NCBI GenBank assembly: GCA_937864265.1 | Contig: CALMIR010000163.1 | Coordinates: forward strand, 1-62,590 | Direction: 5' to 3' | Source of the DNA: an uncultured Saprospirales bacterium | GTDB taxonomy: Bacteria > Bacteroidota > Bacteroidia > Chitinophagales > Saprospiraceae | Length of the DNA: 62,590 bases | In this document: positions 38,103 through 46,678 of the stretch, in pieces | How positions within the stretch are numbered: position 1 is the first letter of the stretch | Layout: the number at the start of each line of letters is the position of its first letter | Translations under genes and position numbers: made by a program | The notes under the pieces: generated by a model | Told to the model about the DNA's origin: nothing | Databases searched by the model: none | What the model saw: the letters and a program-made list of their open reading frames with translations, nothing else

Positions 38103-38135
38103 AGCCGATCTCTTTGGAGATCGGCTTTTCTTTTT
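38103..38135 (+). terminator. Rho-independent terminator after the T9SS hydrolase-like gene
   Basis: AGCCGATCTC pairs perfectly with GAGATCGGCT (10 bp, loop TTTG), followed by a T-rich run (tttctttttg). Confidence 0.88.
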
Positions 38136-38145
38136 GTCTTTAGCC

Positions 38146-38235
38146 GTGTGCAAAAAATCTCTTTTCGATTTATCAAAGTCCTTCCCCTAGCGGACTTCAC
38201 TAGAGGAAGGGCAAATCGGGAACTTAATTTTTTAA
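38146..38235. repeat. Shortened member of the 123-bp MITE-like family
   Basis: It begins GTGTGCAAAAAATCT and contains TTTATCAAAGTCC like the copy at 41275. The right end gives AAAAAATTAAGTTCCCGATTT when reversed, so the ends are imperfect inverted repeats. The middle present in the longer copies is largely missing. Its right end overlaps the guaB stop codon. Confidence 0.65.
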
Positions 38236-39713
38236 TAGCGGCTGTAATTGGGCGATTCTTTAGTAATGGTGATGTTGTGCGGGTGGCTTTCCATAATCCC
38301 CGCATTGGTGATTTTTACAAACTGCGCCCCATGCAGTGCCCGGATATTGGCCGCGCCGCAATAGCCCATACCTGCTCTTAATCCGCCAATATACTGCACC
38401 ATCACCTCTGCCAGTGTTCCTTTATAAGGCACTCGACCTTCTATTCCTTCTGGAACCAGTTTTTTAATATCATCTTCCACATCCTGAAAATAGCGGTCTT
38501 TTGAGCCTTGCTGCATCGCACCCAAAGAACCCATACCACGGTATATCTTGAATTTGCGGCCGTCCAGAATAATGGTTTCACCCGGCGATTCTTCTACGCC
38601 CGCAAACAAGCCTCCTGCCATGATCACACTGGCGCCGGAAGCCAACGCCTTGACAATATCGCCGGTATAGCGCACCCCGCCATCGCCTATCACCGGTACA
38701 CCGGTTCCTTCTAATGCTCTGGCTGCTTTGTAAATGGCTGTTAACTGAGGGACACCTACCCCGGCTACTACTCTGGTTGTACAAATACTACCCGGCCCAA
38801 CGCCCACTTTTACGCCATCTGCTCCGGCTTCAGCCAAGGCTCTTGCCCCTTCACCCGTGGCCACATTACCGCCAATGATTTGCAAATTGGGAAAAGTGTT
38901 TTTGATTTGCCTTACCGTTTCCAACACACCTCGTGAATGGCCATGTGCCGTATCCACCACAACGACATCTACATCCACTTTTATCAGCGCTTCTACCCGA
39001 TCCATCGTATCGGCTGTAACGCCAACCGCCGCACCCACCACCAATCGTCCCAAGGGATCTTTACAGGAATTGGGATAATTCTGCACTTTCATGATGTCTT
39101 TATAGGTGATCAAGCCTACTAGCGTATTGGAGGCATCCACTACGGGAAGTTTTTCAATTTTATACCGCTGTAAGATATCCCTGGCTTGTTCAAGTGTTGT
39201 TCCAACTGGCGCTGTTACCAGGTTTTCGCGGGTCATAATGGCGCTGACAGGCTTTTTAAGCTGGGTTTCAAAGCGCAAGTCGCGGTTGGTCAGGATACCA
39301 ACCAATTTATTGGATTGATCTATGACCGGAATGCCGCCTATTTTGAACCGCCTCATCAAATCATGCGCATCGGCTACGGAAGCATCAGGACTCAAGGTCA
39401 CAGGATCCACAATCATGCCACTTTCCGATCGCTTAACCACCCTAACCATTTCAGCCTGCTCTGCTATGGACATATTTTTATGGATAATGCCCATACCGCC
39501 CTGGCGCGCTACGGCGATAGCCAGTTTGCTATCCGTTACCGTATCCATCGCCGCAGAAATGATCGGCGTGTTTATACGGATTTCTCTTGTAAGTTGCGTG
39601 GAAATGTCCACTTCTCGCGGAAGGACTTCAGAGTAAGAAGGCACAAGAAGTACGTCATCGAAGGTAACCCCTTCGGAAAGAATGCGGTCTTTTTGATTTT
39701 TTATCGTTTCCAT
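38232..39713 (-). CDS. guaB: Inosine-5'-monophosphate dehydrogenase
   Basis: The enzyme oxidises IMP to XMP with NAD, the committed step of guanine nucleotide synthesis. The start at ATG 39713 ([12 protein letters not shown]) gives 493 residues; the open frame extends upstream only to a TTG. The N-terminal barrel start is [17 protein letters not shown]. The tandem CBS domain occupies about 95-210, the catalytic Cys loop is [17 protein letters not shown], and the mobile flap includes [10 protein letters not shown]. The protein appears complete. Its stop codon coincides with the end of a MITE-like copy. Confidence 0.97.
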   Translation of the reverse strand: METIKNQKDRILSEGVTFDDVLLVPSYSEVLPREVDISTQLTREIRINTPIISAAMDTVTDSKLAIAVARQGGMGIIHKNMSIAEQAEMVRVVKRSESGMIVDPVTLSPDASVADAHDLMRRFKIGGIPVIDQSNKLVGILTNRDLRFETQLKKPVSAIMTRENLVTAPVGTTLEQARDILQRYKIEKLPVVDASNTLVGLITYKDIMKVQNYPNSCKDPLGRLVVGAAVGVTADTMDRVEALIKVDVDVVVVDTAHGHSRGVLETVRQIKNTFPNLQIIGGNVATGEGARALAEAGADGVKVGVGPGSICTTRVVAGVGVPQLTAIYKAARALEGTGVPVIGDGGVRYTGDIVKALASGASVIMAGGLFAGVEESPGETIILDGRKFKIYRGMGSLGAMQQGSKDRYFQDVEDDIKKLVPEGIEGRVPYKGTLAEVMVQYIGGLRAGMGYCGAANIRALHGAQFVKITNAGIMESHPHNITITKESPNYSRY

Positions 39714-39781
39714 GCGCAAAGGTAAGCATTTGAGAAAAAAAGAAAAGAAGCAGATAAAAAGTTTTTGTTGCTTGCCCAATT

Positions 39782-39811
39782 TTGGTAAAAGTGTGGCTTT
39801 GGTTATTTTTG
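39782..39811 (+). promoter_or_regulatory. tadA promoter (-33 TTG, -7 TATTTTTG)
   Basis: TTG at 39782-39784 and TATTTTTG at 39804-39811 are separated by 19 bp, the spacing expected for a Bacteroidota housekeeping promoter. The -7 element lies 72 bp upstream of the tadA ATG. Confidence 0.65.
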
Positions 39812-39883
39812 TTGCCTGTGCAGTCTAATTAGGTGAAGCTTCTTTGATTTAGTTCTAAAACCCCTAAAAGCAACAAACAACTT

Positions 39884-40330
39884 ATGTTAAATCCTTACGA
39901 CGATACCTATTTTATGAAACAAGCCCTGCACGAGGCTCATCAGGCTCAGGAAAAAGGAGAAATCCCTGTGGGCGCTGTTGTGGTCTGTCAAAACAGGATC
40001 ATTGCTCGGGGGCATAATCAAACAGAGTTGCTGAAAGACGTGACCGCCCATGCTGAGATGATCGCGCTGGGTGCTGCTTCCAATTTCCTCGGCGGCAAAT
40101 ACCTGGGTGATTGTACCTTATACGTCACGCTGGAGCCTTGTGTGATGTGCGCCGGTGCCTTGTACTGGTCGCAATTGGGCAGACTGGTGTACGGTGCAGC
40201 CGATGACAAGCGCGGCTTCATGCGCTTTGGAAAAACGATGCTCCACCCTCGGACTCAAGTGGAGTTTGGTGTACTGATGGAGGAATGCGCCGAATTGTTA
40301 AAAACTTTTTTTCAAAGCAAAAGAAGTTAA
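39884..40330 (+). CDS. tadA: tRNA-adenosine deaminase type nucleoside deaminase
   Basis: The 148-residue zinc deaminase should convert A34 to inosine in the tRNA-Arg anticodon. The zinc and proton-shuttle motifs HAEMIAL and TLEPCVMCAGAL are visible. Length and motifs fit TadA, although related guanine or cytosine deaminases cannot be fully excluded. The start is the ATG at 39884. It is a single gene with its own promoter. Confidence 0.88.
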   Translation: MLNPYDDTYFMKQALHEAHQAQEKGEIPVGAVVVCQNRIIARGHNQTELLKDVTAHAEMIALGAASNFLGGKYLGDCTLYVTLEPCVMCAGALYWSQLGRLVYGAADDKRGFMRFGKTMLHPRTQVEFGVLMEECAELLKTFFQSKRS

Positions 40331-40582
40331 ATTTAGTTAATTCATTGTTGTGTTTTAATCACCACTTAAACTCCTTTAAAACACTCATTAACAATCTATT
40401 ACGTTATAAAATTCTATATGTTTATAATTTTAACAAAATCGCTCATCGTTAAAGTCTATTAAAAGTGATAGCGCTGTTTGACAAGTACCTAAATTCCGGC
40501 GTTAATGCTACTGACAGCTGATCGCTCATGCAACCTTTGTCGGTCGCTGCCAAATCAATGTATCAAACCAAAACAATCTGAC

Positions 40583-41128
40583 ATGAATAAGACTAACGTC
40601 TCGATGATCGCCCTGATAGCCCTCACGGCATGGGGCTGTTCCAACCTGCGCCCTTTCACCGATCAACTCTATGAAGACAACCAGTGGAGTCTTTCAGAAT
40701 TGCAAAAAATCCAGTTCTACTTGTCCAACGACATCGTATTGACCCGAGCATTAGAAGGACAATCGGCAGAGATCGTAAACGGAGAAATCAAAGTAATAGA
40801 CGGTCGAAAAGTAGAACAAATCACGATCCGCAAAGGTACCCCTGGCATCGTACTTTTTAAACCCAAAGATGATCGCCTGGCCATTGGTTTTGAAGATGGC
40901 AATGATACCCGTTACCTGATATTTGGCCCCAGCCCGCGAGCCAATGACCGCTATGTGCTGATGGCCTCCGAATGGAATCGCAATTTCGGCAAGGTCACTT
41001 ACGAAGGTAAAAAATACCAGGTGGATGCGTCTAGTGCTTATGCTTCTATTTTGGTCGATTTAAAGCGCATCAATCGGAGTTCGGTCAATTCCAGAACGGC
41101 CAGAGGCCGGAAGGTAGGCGGAAATTGA
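40583..41128 (+). CDS. Predicted lipoprotein, unknown function
   Basis: The 181-residue protein starts at ATG 40583 with a short leader (MNKTNVSMIALIALTAWGC) whose Cys suggests lipid attachment, though the residue before it is Gly and the -3 is Ala/Trp rather than a classic Leu. The mature part is a small beta-rich domain with no recognised family. The frame extends upstream to an ATG at 40505, which would bury the leader. It is followed by a large palindrome and a MITE-like element. Confidence 0.75.
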   Translation: MNKTNVSMIALIALTAWGCSNLRPFTDQLYEDNQWSLSELQKIQFYLSNDIVLTRALEGQSAEIVNGEIKVIDGRKVEQITIRKGTPGIVLFKPKDDRLAIGFEDGNDTRYLIFGPSPRANDRYVLMASEWNRNFGKVTYEGKKYQVDASSAYASILVDLKRINRSSVNSRTARGRKVGGN

Positions 41129-41138
41129 TTTCGGATGC

Positions 41139-41246
41139 TTGTCCAGCTCAGATAGATCGGAATCCGGCTCGAATCTCGCCAAAGCGAGGGGCGGGCCGGA
41201 TTCCTGCCGAACCGAGGAAAGAGGAGCGTATCGTAGGCTTGGACAA
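41139..41246. repeat. Nested palindrome of about 108 bp
   Basis: TTGTCCA (41139-41145) pairs with TGGACAA (41240-41246). Inside them GGAATCCGGC (41159-41168) pairs perfectly with GCCGGATTCC (41195-41204), and at the centre CTCGC pairs with GCGAG around CAAA. All arms share nearly one axis. It starts 10 bp after the lipoprotein stop and could act as a transcript-end structure, a REP/MITE-like element, or both. Confidence 0.7.
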
Positions 41247-41274
41247 AATAAAACCTCATCTATCCATCGTTTAT

Positions 41275-41397
41275 AGTAGTGTGTAAAAAATTACTGCCCG
41301 ATTTATCAAAGTCCTTACTCTAGCGAACACACTTAAAATGAACCGTTTAGCCCGCTAGGGTAAGGACAAAATCGAGAAGTCAATTTTTCTGCGTTAC
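41275..41397. mobile_element. Intact 123-bp MITE-like element
   Basis: The left end reads AGTAGTGTGTAAAAAATTAC and continues TTTATCAAAGTCCTTACTCTAGCG. The right end, reversed, reads GTAACGCAGAAAAATTGAC and continues TTTTGTCCTTACCCTAGCG. The ends are imperfect inverted repeats of about 45 bp around a short centre. The element at 61500 carries the same sequence in reverse orientation and the same 123-bp length once its insertion is removed. It has no coding capacity. Confidence 0.75.
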
Positions 41398-41420
41398 ATA
41401 GTCACAAAAAATCAATCCAC

Positions 41421-41825
41421 ATGTCTAAAAAGCAGCTATTTGTTTTTCTATTATCCACTTTTTGTTTTTTGCTGATCCAAGAGCAAGCACAGGCGCAATT
41501 GTTTAAAAAAGCGAAGAGCGAACCCGCTACTTCTGCTGAATCAAAAGCACCGGAAAAAGAAAAAGGGGTATTTGCACCTTTCAAGAAAAAAACAACCGAA
41601 GCCGATGCGGTGGAAAAAGACGCTGACCTAAAAGAAGCGCACAAAGACGCCAAAACAGAGGTGCGGGTTTATAAAAAAGAGCGCAAAGCAGCCGAAGCCC
41701 GGGAAGAAGCCGCCCGTGCCCGCGCCGAAGCCATCAAAGCGCAACGCAAGGCGGAAAAGGCGGATGGAAAAGTAGAAAAAGCGGAAAAGAAGGTGGATAA
41801 GGCCAAAGAAAAGGCTGGCAATTAA
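41421..41825 (+). CDS. Secreted Lys/Ala/Glu-rich helical protein
   Basis: The 134-residue protein has a signal peptide (MSKKQLFVFLLSTFCFLL, cleavage after QAQAQ) and an almost purely charged helical mature part rich in K, A and E (EEAARARAEAIKAQRKAEKA), probably a coiled coil. No family is recognised and low complexity makes homology weak. Its stop overlaps the convergent LysR gene by 4 bp. Confidence 0.72.
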   Translation: MSKKQLFVFLLSTFCFLLIQEQAQAQLFKKAKSEPATSAESKAPEKEKGVFAPFKKKTTEADAVEKDADLKEAHKDAKTEVRVYKKERKAAEAREEAARARAEAIKAQRKAEKADGKVEKAEKKVDKAKEKAGN

Positions 41826-42745
41826 TATGCCTCGTACCAATCGAAGTAGCTGTTGATGATGCTTTCCTTTTGTTGATCAACGTGTTTTAAAAAGGCATCA
41901 ACAGCTACTGAATGTTTTTTGCCGCTCAACCAGATCAACTGCCATTCCGTTTGTATGGGAAGCCCTTTTACGGGAATAATTTTTAGCTGCCCCAATTTCA
42001 ATTCGTTTTTTATGCCAATCAAGGGCATAATTGATAGCCCTAAGCCCGCCAACACTGCTTGCTTTACAGCTTCATTGGATGTGAGCGCCATTTTACGCCT
42101 TATCGGCACCTTCAATTGTTGAATGAATCTTTCCATCGTTTGGCGTGTTCCCGATCCTTGCTCGCGGTATATCAGTGGAAGTTCGTCAAAAAAATCTTGA
42201 ATATTCCGTGTTTTTTTCACTGCATAATCAGCATTAGCTACCAAATATAACTTATTAGAAATGAGCGATGTACTATCAACAGCCATCAGCTCTGGCAAAA
42301 TAGATACCAAAGCAATATCCACTTCATTTTCTTTTAAACTCTCTAGCACCCGGCTCTTGTTGGTTACATCAATAATCAACTCTACGCCAGGATGCTGCTT
42401 AAAAAAATCGGTCAAAAAATAAGGGATCACATATTTCCCTGTGGACACTACTGCTATTTTGATTTTGCCGTAAAGCTGCCCCTGATAGGCCAAGGCCTTA
42501 TGCTCAATGGCTTCCGCCTGATCGATAATCGCCCGGGCAACCCCGGCAATTTCCCGGCCAAAATCGGTGATGTAGAGTTTCTTACCCACTAATTCTGTAA
42601 GTGGTATTTTAAACTGTTCCTGCAATTTTTTTAATTGAATAGAAACAGCCGGCTGGGTCAAATGCAGTGCCTCAGCAGCCTTGGTAATGCTTTGATTATC
42701 AACCACGGACAGGAACACATTCAACTGATGCAAAGTATAATTCAT
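41822..42745 (-). CDS. LysR family transcriptional regulator
   Basis: The 307-residue regulator has an N-terminal winged HTH (LNVFLSVVDNQSITKAAEALHLTQPAVSIQLKKLQ) and a C-terminal substrate-binding-like domain. It is transcribed divergently from the isocitrate dehydrogenase gene, with 93 bp between the ATGs. The classic LysR arrangement predicts that it controls that gene and itself, but the inducer is unknown. Confidence 0.92.
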   Translation of the reverse strand: MNYTLHQLNVFLSVVDNQSITKAAEALHLTQPAVSIQLKKLQEQFKIPLTELVGKKLYITDFGREIAGVARAIIDQAEAIEHKALAYQGQLYGKIKIAVVSTGKYVIPYFLTDFFKQHPGVELIIDVTNKSRVLESLKENEVDIALVSILPELMAVDSTSLISNKLYLVANADYAVKKTRNIQDFFDELPLIYREQGSGTRQTMERFIQQLKVPIRRKMALTSNEAVKQAVLAGLGLSIMPLIGIKNELKLGQLKIIPVKGLPIQTEWQLIWLSGKKHSVAVDAFLKHVDQQKESIINSYFDWYEAY

Positions 42746-42752
42746 AAATTTT

Positions 42753-42794
42753 GTTTATAAAAACCATTACAAATATAAATAAAACATTATAAAC
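42753..42794. promoter_or_regulatory. Inverted repeat between the LysR and isocitrate dehydrogenase genes
   Basis: GTTTATAA (42753-42760) and TTATAAAC (42787-42794) are perfect 8-bp inverted repeats 26 bp apart in an AT-rich spacer. A minus-strand -7 match TATATTTG lies at 42770-42777. This is the natural place for a LysR operator, but an exact T-N11-A box was not established. Confidence 0.5.
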
Positions 42795-42838
42795 ATTTAC
42801 CCTCATCTTTGCCTTATCAAAATAAAAACACGAAACGA

Positions 42839-44275
42839 ATGAACAGAATAACAATTGCCAGAGGTGATGGAATCGGCCCTGAAATCATGGATGCCACCCT
42901 CGAAATATTACGAGCTGCTGGCGCAAAATTAACTTATGACACCATCGAAATTGGCGAAAAAGTGTATTTATCAGGCTATTCTTCCGGTATCACACCCGAA
43001 GCGTGGAACACGATCCGCCAAAACAAAATATTTTTGAAAGCCCCGATAACAACACCATTAGGCGGAGGCTATAAAAGTCTGAATGTAACCACCCGAAAAG
43101 CGCTGAATCTTTTTGCCAATGTCCGCCCTTGCAGCAGCCTGCACCCTTTCGTACGCACCAAGCACCCTACAATGGATATGGTGATCATCCGCGAAAATGA
43201 GGAGGATTTGTACGCAGGCATCGAGCACCAACAAACCCCGGAAGTAGTACAATGCCTCAAGCTCATCAGCAGGCCGGGTTGCGAACGCATCATTCGTTTT
43301 GCATTCGAGTACGCCCGCCAACACAAGCGCCAAAAGGTCACTTGCCTCACCAAGAACAACATCATGAAGCAAACCGATGGCCTTTTCTATACGATTTTTA
43401 AAGAAATAGCCGCCGAATATCCTGACCTGCAAACAGAACACATGATCATCGATATTGGCTCTGCCCGTTTGGCGGATACCCCGGAAATGTTCGATGTCAT
43501 TGTAGTGCCTAATTTATATGGCGATATACTCTCTGATATAGCGGCTCAAATTACCGGATCGGTAGGCATGGCAGGGTCTTCCAATATAGGGAGTGATTTT
43601 GCTATGTTTGAGGCCATCCATGGTTCTGCGCCCGATATAGCTGGTCAAGGCATCGCCAATCCTTCTGGTCTTTTGCAGGCCGCTATTATGATGCTATACC
43701 ACCTGGGACAAACCGAGGTAGGCGACCTCATCCAAAACGCTTGGCTCAAAACCATAGAATCAGGCATCCATACAGCCGATATTTTCAAAGCCGACTCAAG
43801 TACTCGATTGGTCAATACCCGCGAGTTTGCAACCGCTGTCATTGATCGCCTCGGTCAGCAACCGGAGTTGCTCAAACCAATAAGCAGTAACGGCTCTTAC
43901 CGAATCCAATTGCCCAAATACGAACGGAAAGCACCGCCTAGAAAAGAACTGCTCGGCGTGGATATTTTCGTGGACTGGCAAGGTACCAAACCAGAAGAAT
44001 TGGCGGCTAAGTTACAGCATATTGAGCTGGAAAACATCAAATTGTCCATGATCACCAATCGGGGGATCAAGGTTTGGCCTGGCGGCTTTGAAGAAACCTT
44101 TTGCACCGACCACTGGCGCTGCCGGTTCAATGCAACAACAGGTAGTGCCATCGAAAAATCGCACATTATCCAGCTTTTAGCCGGTGCTGAAAGCCAAAAT
44201 ATTGACACCATTAAAACAGAAAACCTCTACGCCTTCGACGGCAAGCCCGGTTTTTCACTGGGCCAGGGGCAATAA
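42839..44275 (+). CDS. icd: NADP-dependent isocitrate dehydrogenase (long, Thermus/Rickettsia-like form)
   Basis: The enzyme oxidatively decarboxylates isocitrate to 2-oxoglutarate. From ATG 42839 it has 478 residues. The isopropylmalate/isocitrate dehydrogenase fold is clear: RGDGIGPEIMD, APITTPLGGGYKSLNVT, IIRENEEDLYAGIEH, KNNIMKQTDG and HGSAPDIAGQGIANPSG. Beyond the core (about 1-340) there is a C-terminal extension of roughly 130 residues (PPRKELLGVDIFVDW ... GGFEETFCTDHWRCRF) as found in longer NADP enzymes. Cofactor choice is inferred from the family, not tested. The gene is divergent from the LysR regulator and precedes two small genes. Confidence 0.9.
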   Translation: MNRITIARGDGIGPEIMDATLEILRAAGAKLTYDTIEIGEKVYLSGYSSGITPEAWNTIRQNKIFLKAPITTPLGGGYKSLNVTTRKALNLFANVRPCSSLHPFVRTKHPTMDMVIIRENEEDLYAGIEHQQTPEVVQCLKLISRPGCERIIRFAFEYARQHKRQKVTCLTKNNIMKQTDGLFYTIFKEIAAEYPDLQTEHMIIDIGSARLADTPEMFDVIVVPNLYGDILSDIAAQITGSVGMAGSSNIGSDFAMFEAIHGSAPDIAGQGIANPSGLLQAAIMMLYHLGQTEVGDLIQNAWLKTIESGIHTADIFKADSSTRLVNTREFATAVIDRLGQQPELLKPISSNGSYRIQLPKYERKAPPRKELLGVDIFVDWQGTKPEELAAKLQHIELENIKLSMITNRGIKVWPGGFEETFCTDHWRCRFNATTGSAIEKSHIIQLLAGAESQNIDTIKTENLYAFDGKPGFSLGQGQ

Positions 44276-44304
44276 TTGTATCACATCACAAAATCTATCA
44301 GCTC

Positions 44305-44457
44305 ATGCTAGGATTTATTGCAGTCGCTTCACAACAAGATGCTGGTTTCGATCCAGCATTGACCAAGCTTTTCACCGCTTTGGCAGTCATTGCCTTAGCC
44401 CTTTTATTCAACTATTTATTGAAACCAAAAAATATCAATCATGAATCCATCCAATGA
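44305..44457 (+). CDS. Small single-helix membrane protein, unannotated-size ORF
   Basis: A 50-codon frame from ATG 44305 to TGA 44455-44457 encodes MLGFIAVASQQDAGFDPALT followed by a hydrophobic helix (LFTALAVIALALLFNYLL) and a KPKN tail. It starts 29 bp after icd stops and overlaps the next gene by 17 bp, which is typical of coupled operon genes. It may be a real small membrane protein, but support is only position, overlap and hydrophobicity. Confidence 0.5.
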   Translation: MLGFIAVASQQDAGFDPALTKLFTALAVIALALLFNYLLKPKNINHESIQ

Positions 44458-44776
44458 TTTTCAACTTGTTAAAGGCGTTTTCAATACGGATGATGCCAGA
44501 GAAGTACTCCTGCATTTGCTCCAGCAAAAAATCAAATTCCACTGCAATCGGCAGTTTGAATTGGAAGAACGCTTTGGCATTGTGGATGAATACTCTAAAA
44601 AGCGTGTGCTGGAACTGAAAGAGGACAAAAGGGAGGTGATGGAATTGGTTCGACAAGCAGCACTAATGGGTAAAAACCTGCACATCCGCTGCGATATTCA
44701 AATCGACCTGGTGGATACTACGCCAAACTTGCACCAGGGCAAATGGGAGGAGATGCATGCCAATAAGACTATTTGA
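44441..44776 (+). CDS. Conserved-looking small protein, unknown function
   Basis: The 111-residue soluble protein has no signal peptide or transmembrane segment. It is mostly helical, with LLHLLQQKIKFHCNRQFEL and a C-terminal DIQIDLVDTT stretch. I do not recognise a family. It lies last in a likely icd-small membrane protein transcript and ends at a strong terminator. Confidence 0.75.
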   Translation: MNPSNDFQLVKGVFNTDDAREVLLHLLQQKIKFHCNRQFELEERFGIVDEYSKKRVLELKEDKREVMELVRQAALMGKNLHIRCDIQIDLVDTTPNLHQGKWEEMHANKTI

Positions 44777-44831
44777 TGTCAGCCATAAGTGAGTGAATTT
44801 CCGAATTGTATTTAGATGCAAGCTCTCATCG

Positions 44832-44864
44832 GCATCCGGCGCTTTAGTCGGATGCTTTTTTTTT
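44832..44864 (+). terminator. Rho-independent terminator of the icd operon
   Basis: GCATCCG (44832-44838) pairs with CGGATGC (44849-44855), followed by eight T. Confidence 0.88.
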
Positions 44865-44958
44865 ATATTTTGGAATGATACCGTTCAGTTTTAGCAGAAA
44901 AACCTGAAACCAGCCCAGCCTTAACCCGACACACGCCTCCTGCGTGGTAAATTTGAAA

Positions 44959-45780
44959 CTACCAACCAGAAACTACCAACCCCACAAACGGCAGCACAAA
45001 AATAAACGCATCAAAACGATCCAGCAATCCGCCGTGGCCGGGTAATAAATGGCCGCTATCCTTCACCTGGAAAGAACGCTTCAACATCGACTCCACCAAA
45101 TCGCCTAAGGTGCCAAATACCCCCACGATAAAGGCCAATAGCAGCCATTGCAGTTGACTGTAAAAAGGAAAATATTGGGCAGCCAACCATGCCAGTATTG
45201 CCGTACAAGCGATGCCACCTAAGGTGCCTTCCCAAGTTTTTTTAGGTGAAATACGCGGAAAAAAAGGGGTTTTCCCCACCAGCGATCCCGTCAGGTATGC
45301 AAAGGTATCATTGCTCCATACCAATACCAGCAGCCCCATGACCCGATGCGGGACATAGTCGCCAGTCGAGCAGGCCAATTGCGGCAACAAATAAAAAGGT
45401 ACAGCAATATAAGCTATACCCAGTGCCCGCCAGGCCATCTGTCCAAAAGGCTTTTCATTAGCCCGAAACAACTCCAGAATAAAAAAAAGGAAAAACAAAG
45501 CAATGAGCATCCGCAACAAAAGCACTTCCGTCAGGAAAGACCAATAGCCACTTTGTAAAGCAAATCCTCCACCTATCAATAACACGCCCGGCACAACATC
45601 CAGCACCCGATGCCCAATAGGGGTGTTTTTTTCTAATACCATGCCATAAAACTCCCACAAACAACCTGCGCCAATAGTAGTAAATAAGAGGGCAAAGCTC
45701 CAATAATGCCCATATACGCCCGCCACCATTGCGACCACAAATGCCACCCCTGTTAATAATCGGGTCTTGAAACTATTCAT
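44959..45780 (-). CDS. cdsA: Phosphatidate cytidylyltransferase
   Basis: The integral membrane enzyme makes CDP-diacylglycerol from phosphatidic acid and CTP for phospholipid synthesis. It has 273 residues from ATG 45780, several hydrophobic helices, and the CdsA signature spread over SPKKTWEG, GTLGDLVESMLKR and KDSGHLLPGHGGLLDRFD. The open frame extends upstream to a GTG only. It overlaps the CPBP protease gene by 8 bp, so the two are coupled. Confidence 0.94.
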   Translation of the reverse strand: MNSFKTRLLTGVAFVVAMVAGVYGHYWSFALLFTTIGAGCLWEFYGMVLEKNTPIGHRVLDVVPGVLLIGGGFALQSGYWSFLTEVLLLRMLIALFFLFFILELFRANEKPFGQMAWRALGIAYIAVPFYLLPQLACSTGDYVPHRVMGLLVLVWSNDTFAYLTGSLVGKTPFFPRISPKKTWEGTLGGIACTAILAWLAAQYFPFYSQLQWLLLAFIVGVFGTLGDLVESMLKRSFQVKDSGHLLPGHGGLLDRFDAFIFVLPFVGLVVSGW

Positions 45781-46660
45781 CGCTCTGCACACTTCTATGA
45801 TGAAGAAAATAACCTAGCAGGATCAGCAGCACGGCAGCAAATAGAACGCTCCACCAGTTGGGGGTCGAAGTCTCACTTTCTACTGGCGTTCCCATATAAT
45901 GAGCGGCCAATACCTGGCTCCCATTGATGCTCAAATGAGCGAGTATGGGCATCCACATGTTTTTAGTCCAATACAGCAAGTAGCCCAAACCTACGCCCAA
46001 AAAGAAGCGCGGCAACAATCCGGCAAACTGCAAATGAAAGACACTGAAAAGCAATGCCGTCATCCACACGGCCAACTGCGGGCGACCGGAATAGCTAGCC
46101 ATTTTCTGCTGTATGATACCTCGAAACAATAATTCCTCGCCAATACCGGGTACCACACCGATAACCAGTAGGGTAAACAATAGCTCGCCCGTACTTTCCA
46201 TATGGAGTAGGCCTGCTACCATCCGCTTGGCGGCCTGTTCCATTTCTGCAGCCCAATCGGGCATCGGCAACAGGCCATTTAGCCAAATCGCCCATTGAGA
46301 AAAAGCGAGGATGGCCATCAAAAACAAAATACCCGCTATGGCTAAATCTGGCTTAGGCCCACGTTTGAGTTTTAAAAAATCGAGCCATTGCCGACCATAA
46401 ACCAGTCTGGACCAAAAAAGTGCTGCCAAGGTAAAAGTAAAGGTATGGGTTATCAAATTGGCAAATCGGAGAAACTGGCGTTCTTCATAAACGCTGTTTT
46501 TACCAAATGTCGGTAATAATTCCTGAACGGACAAGCCCATGTATTGCCCCAATAAATAGACCAATCCCTGTGCCAGCAGGCTAAACAAAGCCATCGACAA
46601 CACCAATAAGGCCAACTGCCCCAATGCCGGTATAGTGGGTTGATTTTTGTCCAGATGCAT
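45773..46660 (-). CDS. CPBP family intramembrane protease
   Basis: The protein has 295 residues from ATG 46660 (the frame extends to a TTG at 46678) and about eight transmembrane helices. The CPBP/CAAX-protease motifs are visible: GEELLFRG (EExxxR), FSVFHLQF and the third motif around HLSINGS. Substrates of bacterial members are mostly unknown. It is upstream of and overlaps cdsA. Confidence 0.87.
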   Translation of the reverse strand: MHLDKNQPTIPALGQLALLVLSMALFSLLAQGLVYLLGQYMGLSVQELLPTFGKNSVYEERQFLRFANLITHTFTFTLAALFWSRLVYGRQWLDFLKLKRGPKPDLAIAGILFLMAILAFSQWAIWLNGLLPMPDWAAEMEQAAKRMVAGLLHMESTGELLFTLLVIGVVPGIGEELLFRGIIQQKMASYSGRPQLAVWMTALLFSVFHLQFAGLLPRFFLGVGLGYLLYWTKNMWMPILAHLSINGSQVLAAHYMGTPVESETSTPNWWSVLFAAVLLILLGYFLHHRSVQSDE

Positions 46661-46678
46661 AACTATGCGCTGATTCAA

